From NCBI GenBank assembly GCA_948566455.1, contig CAOYQO010000002.1, positions 124,001 to 188,000 on the forward strand: 64,000 bases of DNA, given 5' to 3'. The position numbers and the translations under genes are program-made. The notes beneath the pieces were generated by a model. It was not told the DNA's origin and searched no databases. It was given only the letters and a program-made list of their open reading frames with translations. The DNA comes from an uncultured Phocaeicola sp. (GTDB taxonomy: Bacteria > Bacteroidota > Bacteroidia > Bacteroidales > Bacteroidaceae). Of the stretch, positions 35,618 through 45,007 are shown in pieces (the stretch's first letter is position 1; the number at the start of each line of letters is the position of its first letter).

Positions 35618-35887
35618 TTAGTTTATGAGTAGAATATACAATCCAGTCCCTAATAAAATAGAGCAAGCCATATTCTTAAAAAGCATTTGAATAACGACTA
35701 CACAGATACCCGATAGTATTTCCGGAGTGCCGTATGAAGGTGATAGAAAATCTATATCTTTATAGCAATAAACTACCAACATACCGAATATAACCGGAGG
35801 TAGTACTCTACCTAAATAGTTTACATATTGGGGAGTATGCGCCGAAGACCTGAAAACCCAGAAAGGAATCCAACGGGTAAAAATCAC
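35618..35887 (-). pseudogene. azlD: azlD-like remnant (branched-chain amino acid exporter small subunit)
   Basis: The reading frame has FTRWIPFWVF, YLGRVLPPVIFGMLVVYC and the end CSILLGTGLYILL, which fit the AzlD small membrane subunit (normally about 105 residues). A GTG at 35887 gives 89 residues. The frame extends upstream to 35950, with a hydrophobic stretch but no ATG. The partner azlC is absent. A decayed 5' end is likely, but a short functional protein cannot be excluded. The region 35924-35983 upstream has direct and inverted copies of CGTTTTTAAAGAAT. Confidence 0.6.
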
Positions 35888-36022
35888 AACAAAATCAACT
35901 ACCCCATTAATAACGACAAACAGCGTTTTTAAAGAATAACAGAAACGTTTTTAAAGAATGTACCCAACGTTTATTAAAAACGTAAAAGGGGTACTTAAAA
36001 GCAAAAAGCGATAAATACAAAC

Positions 36023-36060
36023 AAAAAAGGCGATAATCCTTATGAGGAAGTATCGCCTTT
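36023..36060 (-). terminator. Terminator of a short minus-strand transcript
   Basis: AAAGGCGATA (36026-36035) pairs with TATCGCCTTT (36051-36060), a 10-bp stem with a 15-nt loop. On the minus strand it is followed by TTTTTT. It would end transcripts coming from the promoter at 36252-36283. Confidence 0.7.
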
Positions 36061-36118
36061 ACCGTTTTTCGTATGTTATTATTCCAAGAACGGATATCCC
36101 CAATTCTCAACAATAAAA

Positions 36119-36199
36119 TTATATTACTAAAAACAAGAAAACCGGCAGTAATAATACATATCCGCCAAAGTCCGGAAAAGAAAGATTAGATTTTGTCAT
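36119..36199 (-). CDS. Possible 26-residue hydrophobic peptide
   Basis: A minus-strand frame from ATG at 36199 encodes MTKSNLSFPDFGGYVLLLPV and FLFLVI before TAA. It would be a single membrane helix. It lies inside a short unit bounded by a promoter (36252-36283) and a terminator (36023-36060), which is the only support. No family was recognised. Confidence 0.3.
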   Translation of the reverse strand: MTKSNLSFPDFGGYVLLLPVFLFLVI

Positions 36200-36251
36200 T
36201 TGCTAAGTTTTTTAGGTTTACTATTAAAGTTATGTTCTCTTCAAAGCCCTA

Positions 36252-36283
36252 CAAATATACTACATCAGGAAGGCGAAGTCAAG
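36252..36283 (-). promoter_or_regulatory. Promoter of a short minus-strand transcript
   Basis: Minus-strand CTTG (36280-36283), a 20-bp spacer and TATATTTG (36252-36259). With the terminator at 36023-36060 this predicts an RNA of about 220 nt. Confidence 0.55.
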
Positions 36284-36498
36284 TCTTTCAGCCGTTTTTT
36301 CCAACTGTTTTCAGACTTTACATGCTAACCTTTTCTCGTACAGATCTTTGCTTCATTGAACGGCAGACAAGTATATTGATAGCATCAAGTTGGCAAGCAA
36401 GCTATTATTGCATTCGGTTCATTAAAAAGTACCGTTGCACCAGAGCGTTTGACTTTAGTAAGCAAGAAAAGGTAGATAAACAAGAAATCGGGTTTTAT

Positions 36499-36530
36499 TT
36501 TGTTTTATATTCAGAAAATCCCCAATTTTG
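36499..36530 (+). promoter_or_regulatory. Candidate promoter of cobI
   Basis: TTTG (36499-36502), a 20-bp spacer and CAATTTTG (36523-36530; one base off TAnnTTTG), 66 bp before the cobI ATG. Confidence 0.45.
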
Positions 36531-36595
36531 CACTCCCCATAAAAGTTATTATGAGGGTGCTTATCACTAAACACTAACCATTAATCACTAACAAA

Positions 36596-37306
36596 ATGTC
36601 CAACCCCGTCATATTCGTATCCCTCGGTCCCGGAGAACCGGACCTTATCACCCTGAAAGGCTTGAAAGCCCTGCAAAATGCCGATTGTATCTTTTGTCCT
36701 GAAACTCGCACCATAAGCGGACAGATATTCTCGCGGGCTGCCGGCATACTGCACGCGCTGGATATTCCGGATACCACCCTCTCCCGCTTTGCATTGCCTA
36801 TGAGTAAGAACCGGGAACAGGCTTTCGCAGCTTACGATAAAGTGTATAGCGAAGCTTCCCTTCTTCACAAAGAAAATAAAAAAGTCTGTATCGTTGCCGA
36901 AGGAGACGCAGGTTTCTATTCTTCCATACACTATATCTTTGAAAAACTACAAGCCGACAATATTCCTGTGCAACACATTGCCGGTATCCCCGCCTTCATT
37001 GCAGCAGGTGCCTGTGCAGGACTTCATATTGCCAGCCAAGAGGAACGCCTGACCGTCATTCCCGGTATCATTACCGCCGAAGAAATAGAGAAATATATGG
37101 AGGAAAAGACTACCATTGTCATCATGAAACTTTCTCAATGTATCGAAGAAGTTCACCGTTGCATCCATCTCCATCCCGAATATAACTATCATTATTTCGA
37201 GAATATAGGCATGGAAAAAGAGAAATACCTGCATGATACAGAGCTGATTTCGGCACTCTCTTTCCCTTATTTTTCACTATTAATCATACGCCACAGCACC
37301 TTCTGA
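36596..37306 (+). CDS. cobI: Precorrin-2 C20-methyltransferase CobI/CbiL
   Basis: SAM-dependent methylation of (cobalt-)precorrin-2 at C20, 236 residues. Tetrapyrrole-methylase features are IFVSLGPGEPDLITLKGLKA at the start, EGDAGFYSS and GIPAFIAAGACAG. It is a single-domain enzyme separated by about 11 kb from the other corrin-ring genes and apparently has its own promoter. It supplies the substrate for the CobJ step. Confidence 0.94.
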   Translation: MSNPVIFVSLGPGEPDLITLKGLKALQNADCIFCPETRTISGQIFSRAAGILHALDIPDTTLSRFALPMSKNREQAFAAYDKVYSEASLLHKENKKVCIVAEGDAGFYSSIHYIFEKLQADNIPVQHIAGIPAFIAAGACAGLHIASQEERLTVIPGIITAEEIEKYMEEKTTIVIMKLSQCIEEVHRCIHLHPEYNYHYFENIGMEKEKYLHDTELISALSFPYFSLLIIRHSTF

Positions 37307-37360
37307 GGCGCATTTAATACTATTTCGCACATCATTGGATTAATTTTCACAAAAATGCCT

Positions 37361-37368
37361 TACCTTTG
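37361..37368 (+). promoter_or_regulatory. -7 element of the DUF1573 gene
   Basis: TACCTTTG, an exact match to TAnnTTTG, 30 bp before the ATG at 37399. The nearest TTG upstream has a 23-bp spacer. Confidence 0.5.
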
Positions 37369-37398
37369 CCCACTGTGTAATACAAAAGATTGATAGAC

Positions 37399-37794
37399 AT
37401 GAAAAGACTTACATTGTATATGTTTATGCTCGTACTGAGCATCGGTTACGTTTCGGCACAGGGGAAAGCTGATATTAAGTTTGATAAGACCTCACACAAC
37501 TTCGGTACGTTTTCTGAAAATGATCCGATAGTAAGTTGTGTATTCACATTCACTAATGTGGGCGATGCTCCGCTGGTTATACATCAAGCCGTAGCTTCCT
37601 GCGGATGTACAGTTCCTGAATATACCCAGGAACCCGTATTGCCGGGCAAAACCGGAACCGTTAAGATTACTTACAACGGAACAGGTAAGTATCCGGGACA
37701 CTTCAAAAAATCCATCACTTTGCGCACGAATGCCAAAACAGAAATGATGCGACTCTTTGTAGAAGGAGATATGACACCGAAAGATGCAAAATAA
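37399..37794 (+). CDS. DUF1573 exported protein
   Basis: 131 residues. The signal peptide ends YVSAQ (about residue 19). A single Ig-like DUF1573 domain follows, with HNFGTFSENDP, FTNVGDAPLVI, the conserved CGCTVPEY cysteine pair and the closing GTVKITYNGTGKYPGHF. The family is abundant in Bacteroidota and of unknown function, probably periplasmic. A clear terminator follows. Confidence 0.9.
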   Translation: MKRLTLYMFMLVLSIGYVSAQGKADIKFDKTSHNFGTFSENDPIVSCVFTFTNVGDAPLVIHQAVASCGCTVPEYTQEPVLPGKTGTVKITYNGTGKYPGHFKKSITLRTNAKTEMMRLFVEGDMTPKDAK

Positions 37795-37814
37795 GCATCT
37801 TTATATATAAGAAT

Positions 37815-37847
37815 AAAGGAGAATTTTTCAATTCTCCTTTTTTTTTG
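37815..37847 (+). terminator. Terminator of the DUF1573 gene
   Basis: AAAGGAGAATT (37815-37825) pairs with AATTCTCCTTT (37830-37840), a 4-nt loop, and a long T-run follows. Confidence 0.88.
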
Positions 37848-37929
37848 CTTTCTTTGAAGCTGATTTGGATAAAATAAACAATTAATTGACGGCATAATAA
37901 CTATAAAACATAAAAGCAATTAAGAAACT

Positions 37930-39921
37930 ATGAAACAAGAAGAAGAGAAATTGACCGGTCTGCCGGAAAATGCATTCCGTGAATTGAAACCGGGCGAGGT
38001 CTACAACCCGTTAATGAGCCCTGACAAGAAGTACCCGGAAGTTAACCTCTGGTCTGTATTATGGGGTATCGCCATGGCTATCCTCTTTTCGGCTGCGGCA
38101 GCCTATCTGGGATTAAAAGTAGGACAAGTGTTTGAAGCAGCCATTCCTATTGCAATTATTGCCGTAGGCGTATCAGGCGCTGCCAAACGTAAGAATGCGT
38201 TAGGAGAAAATGTCATTATCCAATCCATCGGTGCCAGTTCCGGCGTTATTGTGGCAGGTGCCATTTTTACCCTGCCCGCCTTATACATTCTACAAGAAAC
38301 TTATCCGGAAGAAATCACGGTTACTTTTACTCAGGTATTCATCAGTTCATTGCTGGGAGGCGTATTGGGTATTCTCTTCCTCATCCCGTTCCGCAAATAC
38401 TTTGTCTGCGATATGCATGGCAAGTATCCTTTCCCCGAAGCAACAGCTACCACACAGGTACTGGTATCGGGCGAAAAAGGCGGAAGTCAGGCAAAACCGT
38501 TATTGCTGGCCGGCATTATCGGAGGTCTGTACGACTTCATCGTTGCTACATTCGGCTGGTGGAACGAAAACTTCACCACACGTGTATGCGGCTTTGGTGA
38601 GATGCTGGCCGATAAAGCAAAACTGGTATTCAAAGTGAATACAGGTGCGGCCGTACTCGGTTTGGGCTATATTGTGGGACTAAAATATGCTTCTATCATT
38701 TGTGCCGGTTCACTGGCTGTATGGTGGATTATCATTCCGGGAATGTCCATGATCTGGGGCGACAGCGTGCTGAACCAGTGGAATCCGTCAATTGTGGCTA
38801 CCGTAGGCAGCATGGCTCCCGAAGAAATTTTTAATTATTATGCCAAGAGCATCGGTATCGGCGGTATTGCTATGGCAGGTATCATCGGTATCATCAAGTC
38901 ATGGGGTATCATCAAAAGTGCCGTAGGACTGGCAGCTAAGGAGATGGGTGGAAAATCCAATGTAGAAGCCAGCATGAAGCGCACTCAACGTGATATTTCG
39001 ATGAAGATTATCGCTATCGGTTCTATTATAACACTGTTGCTGGTATTCTTATTCTTCTACTTCGATGTGATGCAAGGCAGTTTGCTGCATACTGTGGTAG
39101 CTATTCTGCTGGTGGCAGGTATCGCTTTCCTGTTTACGACTGTGGCTGCCAATGCCATTGCAATCGTAGGTACGAATCCGGTTTCCGGCATGACGCTGAT
39201 GACATTGATTCTGGCATCGGTAGTGATGGTATCTGTTGGTTTGAAAGGTCCTGAAGGAATGGTAGCTGCATTGGTAATGGGTGGCGTTGTGTGTACGGCA
39301 CTATCTATGGCAGGTGGGTTCATTACTGACTTGAAAATCGGTTATTGGTTGGGTAGTACACCCGCCAAACAGGAAGCCTGGAAGTTCCTCGGAACGATTG
39401 TTTCAGCTGCAACCGTAGGTGGTGTAATGATTATCCTGAATAAGACATACGGATTTACCAGCGGACAACTGGCTGCTCCACAAGCTAATGCGATGGCGGC
39501 AGTTATTGAACCGTTAATGAATGGCGTGGGTGCTCCCTGGTTGCTTTACGGCATTGGTGCAGTACTTGCTATCGTACTGAATGCATTCAAAATTCCCGCA
39601 CTGGCATTTGCATTGGGTATGTTCATTCCATTACAACTGAACATTCCTCTCGTTGTGGGTGGTGCTGTGAACTGGTACGTAACCAGCCGTAGCAAGGATG
39701 CTGCTCTCAATGCAGAACGTGGCGAAAAAGGTACGTTGCTGGCATCCGGTTTCATTGCCGGTGGTGCACTTATGGGCGTAGTCAGTGCAGCAATGCGTTT
39801 CGGAGGTATCAACCTGGTGAATGATGCCTGGGTAAACAATACGTGGTCAGAAGTACTGGCATTGGGTGCTTATGCATTGCTGATAATTTACTTTATCAAG
39901 GCTTCGATGAAAACCAAATAA
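37930..39921 (+). CDS. OPT-family oligopeptide transporter
   Basis: Inner-membrane transporter of 663 residues with about 14-16 helices. Segments FSAAAAYLGLKVGQVFEAAIP, FPEATATTQVL and GTNPVSGMTLMT are typical of prokaryotic OPT proteins, which import oligopeptides, possibly with metal. It is the first gene of a tight operon: an esterase starts 10 bp and a beta-galactosidase about 0.9 kb downstream. Confidence 0.93.
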   Translation: MKQEEEKLTGLPENAFRELKPGEVYNPLMSPDKKYPEVNLWSVLWGIAMAILFSAAAAYLGLKVGQVFEAAIPIAIIAVGVSGAAKRKNALGENVIIQSIGASSGVIVAGAIFTLPALYILQETYPEEITVTFTQVFISSLLGGVLGILFLIPFRKYFVCDMHGKYPFPEATATTQVLVSGEKGGSQAKPLLLAGIIGGLYDFIVATFGWWNENFTTRVCGFGEMLADKAKLVFKVNTGAAVLGLGYIVGLKYASIICAGSLAVWWIIIPGMSMIWGDSVLNQWNPSIVATVGSMAPEEIFNYYAKSIGIGGIAMAGIIGIIKSWGIIKSAVGLAAKEMGGKSNVEASMKRTQRDISMKIIAIGSIITLLLVFLFFYFDVMQGSLLHTVVAILLVAGIAFLFTTVAANAIAIVGTNPVSGMTLMTLILASVVMVSVGLKGPEGMVAALVMGGVVCTALSMAGGFITDLKIGYWLGSTPAKQEAWKFLGTIVSAATVGGVMIILNKTYGFTSGQLAAPQANAMAAVIEPLMNGVGAPWLLYGIGAVLAIVLNAFKIPALAFALGMFIPLQLNIPLVVGGAVNWYVTSRSKDAALNAERGEKGTLLASGFIAGGALMGVVSAAMRFGGINLVNDAWVNNTWSEVLALGAYALLIIYFIKASMKTK

Positions 39922-39931
39922 TAGAAATACA

Positions 39932-40801
39932 ATGAGAACAATTTTATTTATCACAGCATTGTTTATGTCAACTCTGCTATCTGCTCAGAAGCCCGTTGAG
40001 ATACCCTTGTGGCCCAACGGTGCTCCTAATACGAATGGCCTGACAGGAGATCAGGAAGATTTGAACGGCGGCCGTGTGGCCAATGTCGTTAATCCGACCA
40101 TCACGGTTTATCGTCCGGCAAAGCCGAACGGTATGACTATCTTGATGTGTCCGGGCGGCGGATATGCCCGCCTGGCAATGAATCACGAAGGCCATGACAT
40201 GGCATCTTGGTTCAACACACAGGGAATCACGTATGCTGTTCTGAAATATCGTATGCCGAACGGGAACCGCGAAGTGCCCCTCTCAGATGCAGAACAGGCC
40301 ATCCGCATTATTCGTCAACATGCCAAAGAATGGGGTATCAATCCGAATCAGGTAGGCGTTATGGGTGCATCGGCAGGAGGACACCTGGCTGCTTCTCTCT
40401 CTACACTTTACAGTAGTGATGAAACGCGTCCGGACTTTCAGATATTACTTTATCCGGTAATCTCGATGGTACCGGGCATTACTCATGGAGGTTCGCGCAA
40501 GAACCTTCTTGGTGATAACCCGACCAAGGAACTGGAAGACGCGTATTCTCTGGAACGTCGTGTATCTCCCCGCTCTCCACAAGCTTTCATCGTACTTTCT
40601 GCTGATGATGGCGCTGTGCCGCCCATGAATAGTATCGGCTACTTCCTTGCTCTCAACCAACAGAAAGTTCCCGTATCCATGCACATCTACCCCATTGGCG
40701 GACATGGCTGGGGCTTCCGTGATAACTTCACTTACAAACGCCAGTGGACAGAAGAACTGGAGAAGTGGTTGCGTGACGGGGTGAAATTCGAGAAAAAATA
40801 A
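39932..40801 (+). CDS. Exported alpha/beta-hydrolase (acetyl-esterase/xylan-esterase type)
   Basis: 289 residues with a signal peptide ending LLSAQ (about residue 19). The oxyanion segment CPGGGYARLAMNHEG, the nucleophile elbow GASAGG (Ser near residue 149), the aspartate region LSADDGAVPP and the late histidine GGHGWGF form a full catalytic triad. It resembles carbohydrate-linked acetyl esterases of Bacteroides. It sits between the OPT transporter and a GH2 beta-galactosidase, with 10-bp and 15-bp gaps, which supports a role in glycan deacylation. Confidence 0.88.
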   Translation: MRTILFITALFMSTLLSAQKPVEIPLWPNGAPNTNGLTGDQEDLNGGRVANVVNPTITVYRPAKPNGMTILMCPGGGYARLAMNHEGHDMASWFNTQGITYAVLKYRMPNGNREVPLSDAEQAIRIIRQHAKEWGINPNQVGVMGASAGGHLAASLSTLYSSDETRPDFQILLYPVISMVPGITHGGSRKNLLGDNPTKELEDAYSLERRVSPRSPQAFIVLSADDGAVPPMNSIGYFLALNQQKVPVSMHIYPIGGHGWGFRDNFTYKRQWTEELEKWLRDGVKFEKK

Positions 40802-40816
40802 TTAATATATCAACTC

Positions 40817-43800
40817 ATGAAAAAATTGACTTTTATCACCTGTCTCGTATTACTACCCCTCGCCCTTCAGGCACAGGAAGACCGTTACGACCAGTTGACC
40901 AATCCGAAGTTGACCAGTATCAACAAAGAGGCTCCCCGAAGTACATTCACTTCTTATGCCACCGAAGAAGATGCTATCGTCAACGACCGGACGAACGGAG
41001 CCAGCCGCCTATCCCTCAACGGGAAATGGAAGTTCAACTATGTGGAAAACTTTGCCGACCGTCCCACAGACTTCATGAATGTGCGTACTGATGTGAACCG
41101 TTGGCCGGACATCAATGTGCCGGGTAACTGGGAGCTGCAGGGCTTCGGTACTCCGATCTACGTCAACCAGCCTTACGAGTTCTGTTCTAAGGGTTACGAA
41201 CCTTATTGGGACAAGCCTAATCCGCCTTATGTACCCAAAGACTGGAATCCGACAGGAACATATCGCCGTGATTTCGTTGTAGGTAATGACTGGGATGGAA
41301 AAGAAATCTTCCTCAGTGCGGACGGTGTACGCGGTGCTGCTTTCTATTACATGAATGGCAAGTTTGTAGGTATGAGCAAGGATGCTAAAACTCCTGCCCG
41401 CTTCAACGTTACCGCCATGATCAAAAAAGGTAAGAATATGATTGCCATTCAGGTACACCGTTTCTCGGATGCCAATTATCTGGAATGTCAGGACTTTTGG
41501 CGCATCAGCGGTATAGAGCGCGATATCTATCTCTATGCCACGCCCAAAATCCATATTGCAGACTTCAAGGTAGAGACTCCGCTGGATCCTTATTACAAGG
41601 ATGGTATCCTGCAACTGAAAGTGAAGCTTACGAACGAAAGTGATATAAAGTCTCCTTATGTAGTTTCCTATCGTTTACTCGATGACCAGGATCAGCAAGT
41701 AACCCAGTCCTATACCCGTGTGGAAGGTGATCAGACCGAAGTAGAATTCACGAAGAAAACCCTCCATGGTGTAAAGCATTGGACGGCTGAAACACCTAAT
41801 CTTTATACACTCGTCATCAGCCTGAAGCGCACCAATGGCGAAGTAATAGAAGCTACCAGTTGCAAGGTAGGTTTCCGTACGATAGAGATTAAGGATAAGC
41901 AACTGCTTGTAAATGGCGTGCCTATCCTTATAAAAGGTGTGAATGTACACGAGCATAATGAATACACGGGGCATTACGTTCCGGAAGATCTTATGATTAA
42001 GGATTTCGAACTCTGGAAAAAGTATAATGTGAACACCGTACGCACTTGCCACTACCCGCAACAGGAACGCTTCTACGAACTTTGCGACCAATATGGTATG
42101 TACGTAATTGATGAAGCAAATATTGAAAGCCACGGTATGGGTTATAACCTCAATGTAGGTGGTACTTTGGGTAACAATCCGTTATTCATGAATGCTCACC
42201 TCGACCGTACCATGAATATGTACGAACGCGATAAGAATCATCCGTCTGTAATCATCTGGTCATTGGGTAACGAAGCTGGAAACGGACTGAACTTCTACGT
42301 TACTTATAATACTCTGAAGATGCTCGATAGCCGTCCTATCCAGTACGAACGTGCCGGATTAGAATGGAATACGGATATTTATTGTCCGATGTACTCTTCT
42401 CCCCAATCTATTGAAAAGTATGCCCAGAATAAGGAAATGACTCGTCCACTTATCCTGTGTGAATATGCTCATGCTATGGGTAACAGTCTTGGCAACTTCC
42501 AGGACTATTGGGATGTAATTGAGAAATATCCGATATTACAAGGTGGTTGCATCTGGGACTGGGTAGATCAAGGCTTTGCCGCCAAGACCAGCGACGGACG
42601 CAAATACTGGAATTATGGTGGTGACTACGGCGATACCGGAACTCCTTCCGATGGCAACTTCTGCATCAATGGTGTAGTTTATCCCGACCGCAGTATAAAG
42701 CCCCAGACTATTGAAATGGGTAAGGTTTATCAGAACATTAAATTCATTAAGTTCGATCCGCAAACCTGCACGGTGCAGATACGCAATGACTTCTCATTTA
42801 CTGATCTAAATAAATATGATTTCCATTATGTCGTTCGCGATCATGGAAAAGAGATTTATAAAGGTCAGATGGACAATATCAATGCTGCTCCGGGCAAGAC
42901 AGCTACCAGTGCATTCCTGCAAGGTATTCCTAAAGAAAAGAATACTACGGGAGATGTACGCATCGAGTTCTATGCAACCATACGTAATGCAGAACCTTTC
43001 TTACCGGTTGGTACGGTAATCGCACGTGAACAAACTTATGTTCATCCGTTCTTTAAGAAAGAAGTGGTACGCATGGATCCCGCTAAAGTAGATGAAGTCT
43101 TTTCACAGGTTGTTTTCAGCGGTGATGATTTCAAAGCTACATTTGATAAACAAAGTGGCTTGCTGACCTCTTATATCTATAAGAAACAAGAGTATATCCA
43201 TAACGGTCAAGGTCCGCAACCTTTCTTCTGGCGTGCACCTACCGATAATGATTACGGAGCAAAGCTTCCCACTCGCCTGAAAGCATGGCGCGAGGCCAGT
43301 TACCAGACACCTAAGGCAGAATCGTTCAATGTTTCTAAAGATGGTGACAAGTCCATTGTAAAAGTTACCTATCGTTTTCCGCAGGTAGATGCGCAGTGGG
43401 AAATTACCTATAAAGTCTTTGCCAATGGCATTATCAAAGTGGATAATCGCTTTGTAGCCGAAGGTACGGAAACTCCGATGATACCCCGTGTAGGTTTGCG
43501 CATGCAATTATCGGAAATATTAAACGACCTTACTTACTACGGCCGTGGTCCGGAAGAGAACTATCGTGATCGTCGCACTTCCCAGTTTATCGGAGAATAT
43601 ACTACTCCGATAAAGGACTTGTACGAACCGTACATCCGTCCGCAAGAAAATGAGCATCGTACGGATATTTACTGGTGTGCACTCACCACTAAACAAAAAG
43701 CCGGTTTACTCTTCATTGCCGACCGTACGTTTGAACTGAATGCTTCCAACTATCTGCTTGGAAGTCTGGATAGCGGCGAAACCATCGACAATGGTGCTCC

Positions 43801-44032
43801 ACGTACCAACGAAACGAATCACCGTCACCTCACCGACCCACAACCTGTAAAACAGGTAGATATGTTTATCGACTATCGTATGATGGGTGTAGGTGGTGAT
43901 AATAGTTGGGGAGCTATAGCACACGAACCGTATCTGATTCGGCCCGGTGTAGAAAATACCATTGAATACGGCTTCTCCATCGTACCATTTGACAAAAAGG
44001 CGGATTACAAAAATTTAATCTATCAATATTAA
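40817..44032 (+). CDS. GH2 beta-galactosidase, exported
   Basis: 1071 residues with a signal peptide (about 1-20, ending ALQAQ). The LacZ domain order is present: sugar-binding domain (NVPGNWELQGFGTPIY), Ig-like domain, TIM barrel with acid/base glutamate in WSLGNEAGNG and nucleophile in ILCEYAHAMGN, then the Bgal small-chain domain (FFWRAPTDNDYG) and C-terminal jelly roll. It hydrolyses terminal beta-galactosides in the periplasm. Third gene of the OPT-esterase operon. Confidence 0.95.
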   Translation: MKKLTFITCLVLLPLALQAQEDRYDQLTNPKLTSINKEAPRSTFTSYATEEDAIVNDRTNGASRLSLNGKWKFNYVENFADRPTDFMNVRTDVNRWPDINVPGNWELQGFGTPIYVNQPYEFCSKGYEPYWDKPNPPYVPKDWNPTGTYRRDFVVGNDWDGKEIFLSADGVRGAAFYYMNGKFVGMSKDAKTPARFNVTAMIKKGKNMIAIQVHRFSDANYLECQDFWRISGIERDIYLYATPKIHIADFKVETPLDPYYKDGILQLKVKLTNESDIKSPYVVSYRLLDDQDQQVTQSYTRVEGDQTEVEFTKKTLHGVKHWTAETPNLYTLVISLKRTNGEVIEATSCKVGFRTIEIKDKQLLVNGVPILIKGVNVHEHNEYTGHYVPEDLMIKDFELWKKYNVNTVRTCHYPQQERFYELCDQYGMYVIDEANIESHGMGYNLNVGGTLGNNPLFMNAHLDRTMNMYERDKNHPSVIIWSLGNEAGNGLNFYVTYNTLKMLDSRPIQYERAGLEWNTDIYCPMYSSPQSIEKYAQNKEMTRPLILCEYAHAMGNSLGNFQDYWDVIEKYPILQGGCIWDWVDQGFAAKTSDGRKYWNYGGDYGDTGTPSDGNFCINGVVYPDRSIKPQTIEMGKVYQNIKFIKFDPQTCTVQIRNDFSFTDLNKYDFHYVVRDHGKEIYKGQMDNINAAPGKTATSAFLQGIPKEKNTTGDVRIEFYATIRNAEPFLPVGTVIAREQTYVHPFFKKEVVRMDPAKVDEVFSQVVFSGDDFKATFDKQSGLLTSYIYKKQEYIHNGQGPQPFFWRAPTDNDYGAKLPTRLKAWREASYQTPKAESFNVSKDGDKSIVKVTYRFPQVDAQWEITYKVFANGIIKVDNRFVAEGTETPMIPRVGLRMQLSEILNDLTYYGRGPEENYRDRRTSQFIGEYTTPIKDLYEPYIRPQENEHRTDIYWCALTTKQKAGLLFIADRTFELNASNYLLGSLDSGETIDNGAPRTNETNHRHLTDPQPVKQVDMFIDYRMMGVGGDNSWGAIAHEPYLIRPGVENTIEYGFSIVPFDKKADYKNLIYQY

Positions 44033-44061
44033 ATTTAATCTGTCCAAATTAAGGATTTATG

Positions 44062-44096
44062 AAAAGGATGTCGTACTTTTGCGACATCCTTTTTTA
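44062..44096 (+). terminator. Terminator after the beta-galactosidase gene
   Basis: AAAAGGATGTCG (44062-44073) pairs with CGACATCCTTTT (44082-44093), a 12-bp stem with an 8-nt loop and a T-run. The loop, TACTTTTG (44074-44081), also matches the -7 promoter consensus and lies 40 bp before the next gene's ATG. Confidence 0.85.
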
Positions 44097-44120
44097 TTTA
44101 TATTAATAAACGAAAGAACA

Positions 44121-44906
44121 ATGAAAACAATGATTACCCTCCTGTTCAGTGCGCTTTGTGTAGCTACTGTCAGTGCTCAGACAGATGAAAAAGACAACGC
44201 CATGCTGAACAATGGAATAAATTTTCTGGATATTCCTTACGTAGCACACACGTTGGAAGTTACTGATGGTGAAGAAGAACTTATCATCAATTGTGATGAA
44301 GTAGATTGCACCACCTTTGTAGAATATACTCTTGCTATGGCCCTCTCTCCTACCGAAGACGGGCAGATAGCCGAAGGCGATTTTGCCGATAAGCTCCAGA
44401 TGATTCGCTATCGCGACGGAAAGATAAACGGTTATACTTCCCGCCTGCACTACATTGCAGACTGGGTAAACAATGGTGTTCGTAACGGTTTCCTGGAAGA
44501 TGTAACAACAGCTAACAGTCCATATATACAGCAAGTTTCTCTTTCCTACATGTCTTCTCATCCCAAGCTATACAAGCAGCTAAGTAACTCTCCGGAAAAC
44601 GTAGCAAAGATGAAAGAAATAGAAAAGTCATTGAATGGTCAGGAATTCCATTATGTTCCCAAAGATAAACTACCATTCGCCGGTCTGCCTTGGATAAAGA
44701 ATGGTGACATCATTGCTATTACTACAAATACTCCGGGACTGGATGTAGCCCATATGGGTATTGCTTTCTATGTAAACGGCAAACTGAGTCTGCTGCACGC
44801 TTCTTCTAAAGAGAAGAAAGTAGTTATTTCTAAAGTGACTTTGGGACAGATGCTGAAGAAAAATAAAAATTGGACGGGAGTCAGAGTGCTAAGAATGAAA
44901 AAATAA
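44121..44906 (+). CDS. DUF1460 exported protein (NlpC/P60-like amidase fold)
   Basis: 261 residues, signal peptide ending TVSAQ (about residue 18). The likely catalytic cysteine is in EVDCTTFVEY and the histidine in DVAHMGIAFYVNG, as in DUF1460 proteins related to peptidoglycan hydrolases. LLHASSKEKKVVIS near the end is typical. I chose the ATG at 44121 because the signal peptide begins there. It probably acts on cell-wall peptides in the periplasm. Confidence 0.88.
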   Translation: MKTMITLLFSALCVATVSAQTDEKDNAMLNNGINFLDIPYVAHTLEVTDGEEELIINCDEVDCTTFVEYTLAMALSPTEDGQIAEGDFADKLQMIRYRDGKINGYTSRLHYIADWVNNGVRNGFLEDVTTANSPYIQQVSLSYMSSHPKLYKQLSNSPENVAKMKEIEKSLNGQEFHYVPKDKLPFAGLPWIKNGDIIAITTNTPGLDVAHMGIAFYVNGKLSLLHASSKEKKVVISKVTLGQMLKKNKNWTGVRVLRMKK

Positions 44907-45007
44907 ACTTTAGATATTTATTATCAAAATAAATACGGAAACTGCCATTAATGGAGATTCTGTGTAAACAATAAGCACTTTTCAATCAAAAAGCGTGACC
45001 TTTCATC

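Larger units (their letters stand above)
36200..36595. other. Intergenic region before cobI
   Basis: About 400 bp without a convincing protein gene. It holds the minus-strand promoter at 36252-36283 and a plus-strand promoter at 36499-36530. No cobalamin riboswitch box was found here. Open frames in this AT-rich stretch lack family features. Confidence 0.6.

Noticed and set aside
36193..36570. 125-codon plus-strand frame upstream of cobI
   Set aside because: Composition is not protein-like, no family features, and it overlaps promoter signals on both strands.
36284..36595. Second cobalamin riboswitch in front of cobI
   Set aside because: Searched by eye for the B12 box and the GCCACTG-type boxes; none is present.
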